A program made the translations under genes and the position numbers. The notes beneath the pieces were generated by a model. That model was not told the DNA's origin. It did no database searches and saw nothing but the letters and a program-made list of their open reading frames with translations. A DNA stretch of 48,084 nucleotides from a virus, in the IMG/VR virus record IMGVR_UViG_3300050821_000267, positions 1 through 48,084 of that record; one strand, written 5' to 3'. Shown here in pieces: positions 46,451-48,084 of this stretch. Every line of letters starts with the position of its first letter. Within the stretch, counting starts at the first letter, position 1.

Positions 46451-46663
46451 ATGAATATACTCGCTGATATTTTAAAACCTTTGAAAGAGAAATCAATGAA
46501 TGAGAAACAAGCAGCTATCGATGAGCAGATGGCAGAAGTGGAAACTTCATTTCACAGCCCTGCTGTGGATGCTGCTCCCTCCACCGCTCCGGATGAAGAC
46601 CTGCCAGTCTTCGTCCAAACGAAGGAGAATAAGGGGTCGGAGAACCAGCCCATTATCCTCTAA
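46451..46663 (+). CDS. Acidic protein, 70 aa, last gene of the plus arm
   Basis: MNILADILKPLKEKSMNEKQ, then a helical acidic middle and a Pro/Ala/Glu-rich disordered tail (AAPSTAPDEDLPVFVQTKEN). An internal ATG at 46496 would give 55 aa. It ends 90 nt before the bidirectional terminator. Confidence 0.5.
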   Translation: MNILADILKPLKEKSMNEKQAAIDEQMAEVETSFHSPAVDAAPSTAPDEDLPVFVQTKENKGSENQPIIL

Positions 46664-46752
46664 TAAAAGCTAGCCCATGGCCCCTAGGGGAATGGAATTA
46701 GCTGTCTGGCAAGACTAGCAGCCAGCCTAAGAAGAACGCTAGACAAACTAAA

Positions 46753-46795
46753 AGCCCGTAGGGTTTATCCGTTGTGGACCCTACGGGCTATTTTT
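46753..46795. terminator. Strong bidirectional terminator between the converging arms
   Basis: AGCCCGTAGGGT (46753-46764) pairs perfectly with ACCCTACGGGCT (46778-46789), loop 13 nt, followed by ATTTTT on the plus strand; on the minus strand the stem is followed by TTTAGTTT. It ends the plus arm and, 22 nt beyond the metallopeptidase stop, the minus arm. Confidence 0.93.
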
Positions 46796-46816
46796 GTGTC
46801 TAAATGACTAGTTAAG

Positions 46817-48084
46817 CTATTTTATCTGTTTTTCTCTAGGTATGTCCTCTGTATGTTCTGGATTAGGAAACATACGATAAGCTTCTGGATTTTCGTAACG
46901 TGTCTGAACATTTCGAGCTTCAGTCTCTCCTGCAAGTCTGCGATAAGCTTCATAAGCTAGCTCGTCTATATTATCAGATTCAATACCCTTTTGCTTAAGA
47001 GCTTCCATAACAATAGGCTTCATTGCATCAGGATTACCACCCTTTGAGAATCCTTCTTTATCTTGAATAGCGTGTTGCACTTCATGAAGAAGTGTAGACA
47101 TCATATCCTCTTTATTTAATAGAGGATCTATATAAATTGCGTTCTGATCGACTCTCCAAAGACCTTGATAATCTTTATCTATCGGCATAGGCTTTACTTT
47201 AATATCTTTAAAGTCCGGATAAGATTTATATAAGTCAGGATGATGTAAGACATCTTTTAGATTATAAGATCCTTCAGGAGGAAGTAGGTGTAGCTTAGGA
47301 GTATCCCGACCTTTTAAAGGAATTAGTTTAGCTTCGGTATCCTGTATCTCTTGTCTCCACTTATTATCCCCACCTCGATACCAAGTACCTACCCCTTCAC
47401 GAGCATGTCCACCTGGATTGGAATAGTGTGGTGACGCAGGATCAAAAGGTTCAAATACTCCAGTTTCAAGAGTACCGTCTGTAGCAGTAATCCCAGCACC
47501 TTTAAGCCCTCGGAAGAGGGCTTCTTTCTTGAACGATCTACCTAGCTCAGCTTCATCTAAACCGAACGTAGTGGTGTGAGCATCAGGATGTCGATCAGGG
47601 TACTCTTTAGCAGAAGCATTAGAAGCTACGTCTCTCCAGTACTGTTTATACTGATCTAAGAACTCATCAGGGTCTTTGCCATTCCTAGCTGCTACAGCTC
47701 TAATATAAGCTGTCTCAGTTGGAGTGGCTATTTTATCATGAGCTTCATGGTAGGCATCTGTAGCAGACATACCTGTAGCCATGAGGTTGTTCATATGATC
47801 TAGCTCTGACTTCTCGTGTAAGGCTACGCCATGCATAGGATGGAAACCTGGAATACCTAAGTCAGTATCAGGTGCATCCTTGTCTATTGCTAGTCCATAC
47901 ATCTGTCCATCTTTATGTAGGGCAGAGGCGGCCAGGGGAACGTCGTGGGTGCGATCAATCTGGAACTGGCTAGGTAGGGGTGCCTTGTCTGGAAACTGAC
48001 CAGGGAGCCACGTAGGAGGCTGTGCCCCACCTTGTGGTAGACGAGACTTATCCTTGGCTGGTTGCAGGTCCTGAGCAAGTGTGA
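46817..48084 (-). CDS. Zincin-type metallopeptidase of the polyvalent-protein (LPD23-like) group, C-terminal part; gene continues at 1-136
   Basis: Joined across the ends the protein has 443 aa. The zinc motif is HEVQH (residues 355-359) in LLHEVQHAIQDKEGFSKGGN, with a downstream Glu candidate ligand in LAGETEARNVQTR. Upstream lie a WYRGGDNKWRQEI segment and a LHHPDLYKSYPDFKDIKV segment, both typical of phage polyvalent-protein metallopeptidase regions (LPD23 neighbourhood). It is the last gene of the virion-core operon, so it may be ejected with the core proteins or may process virion proteins. An adaptor role against host defences is also possible. Confidence 0.8.
   Translation of the reverse strand, partial: TLAQDLQPAKDKSRLPQGGAQPPTWLPGQFPDKAPLPSQFQIDRTHDVPLAASALHKDGQMYGLAIDKDAPDTDLGIPGFHPMHGVALHEKSELDHMNNLMATGMSATDAYHEAHDKIATPTETAYIRAVAARNGKDPDEFLDQYKQYWRDVASNASAKEYPDRHPDAHTTTFGLDEAELGRSFKKEALFRGLKGAGITATDGTLETGVFEPFDPASPHYSNPGGHAREGVGTWYRGGDNKWRQEIQDTEAKLIPLKGRDTPKLHLLPPEGSYNLKDVLHHPDLYKSYPDFKDIKVKPMPIDKDYQGLWRVDQNAIYIDPLLNKEDMMSTLLHEVQHAIQDKEGFSKGGNPDAMKPIVMEALKQKGIESDNIDELAYEAYRRLAGETEARNVQTRYENPEAYRMFPNPEHTEDIPREKQIK
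48013..48084. repeat. 72-bp terminal direct repeat, right copy
   Basis: Identical to 1-72. Removing one copy gives a circular sequence of 48,012 bp in which the metallopeptidase frame is intact. Confidence 0.95.

Noticed and set aside
1-48084. CRISPR array, integrase, IS element or transposase
   Set aside because: No spaced direct repeats, recombinase motifs or IS-like ends were seen.

Overview
The window is one complete phage genome in circularly closed form. The last 72 bases repeat the first 72 exactly, and one gene reads in frame across the junction, so the unique length is about 48,012 bp. The gene content is that of a lytic short-tailed virus (podovirus). It has a large terminase, a portal, scaffold and HK97-type capsid proteins, T7-like tail tube and internal virion core proteins, and a T7-like replication set: primase-helicase, family A DNA polymerase, ssDNA-binding protein, endonuclease I and a PD-(D/E)XK exonuclease. 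No integrase, repressor or phage RNA polymerase was recognised, so transcription probably uses host sigma70 RNA polymerase. Consensus -35/-10 pairs with 17-nt spacers support this. An exported cysteine-peptidase-like protein with an AWCGWAMR signature resembles proteins common in Rhizobiales, which hints weakly at an alphaproteobacterial host.

Layout. There are two opposed transcription arms. The minus-strand arm runs from a consensus promoter at 25106-25134 down to position 1 and continues across the junction to 46817. It carries, in transcription order: a run of tiny proteins (zinc ribbon, single-TM, Lys-rich), virion or fibre-like proteins including a 225-aa protein with an exact 20-residue repeat, terminase, portal, two micro-ORFs, scaffold, capsid, two small virion proteins, tail fibre, lysis genes (lysozyme with a C-terminal TM, two small membrane proteins), tail tube proteins, and three internal virion proteins (191, 1680 and 676 aa). 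It ends with a 443-aa zincin-type metallopeptidase. Nearly all neighbours overlap by 1-17 nt or abut.

The plus-strand arm (25137-46663) starts with a SLOG/DUF2493 protein and small zinc-ribbon proteins. A strongly structured non-coding tract follows (26.17-26.70 kb). Next comes a GC-richer accessory block (26.5-33.8 kb) with three related promoters, a tRNA-Leu(UAA), two terminators, and large unknown proteins of 403 and 506 aa. After that lie the replication genes, a uracil-DNA glycosylase, an HTH protein, an HNH nuclease, a MoxR-type AAA+ ATPase with its partner, DNA polymerase and SSB. About 1.45 kb of protein-free, hairpin-packed sequence (42471-43940) follows. The arm ends with exonuclease, endonuclease I and small genes, at a strong bidirectional terminator (46753-46795) between the converging arms.

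The most interesting signals are non-coding. The first is the giant structured-RNA candidate at 42.47-43.94 kb. The second is a family of mutually exclusive hairpins at 26318-26409, 30602-30650 and 42472-42562. The third is a pair of 25-nt stem-loop elements, with conserved stems and different loops, in opposite orientation at 25.77 and 36.44 kb. The fourth is a 24-nt inverted repeat bracketing one small gene. Replication, recombination and packaging look T7-like. The accessory block and RNA elements look like the part that adapts the phage to its host.
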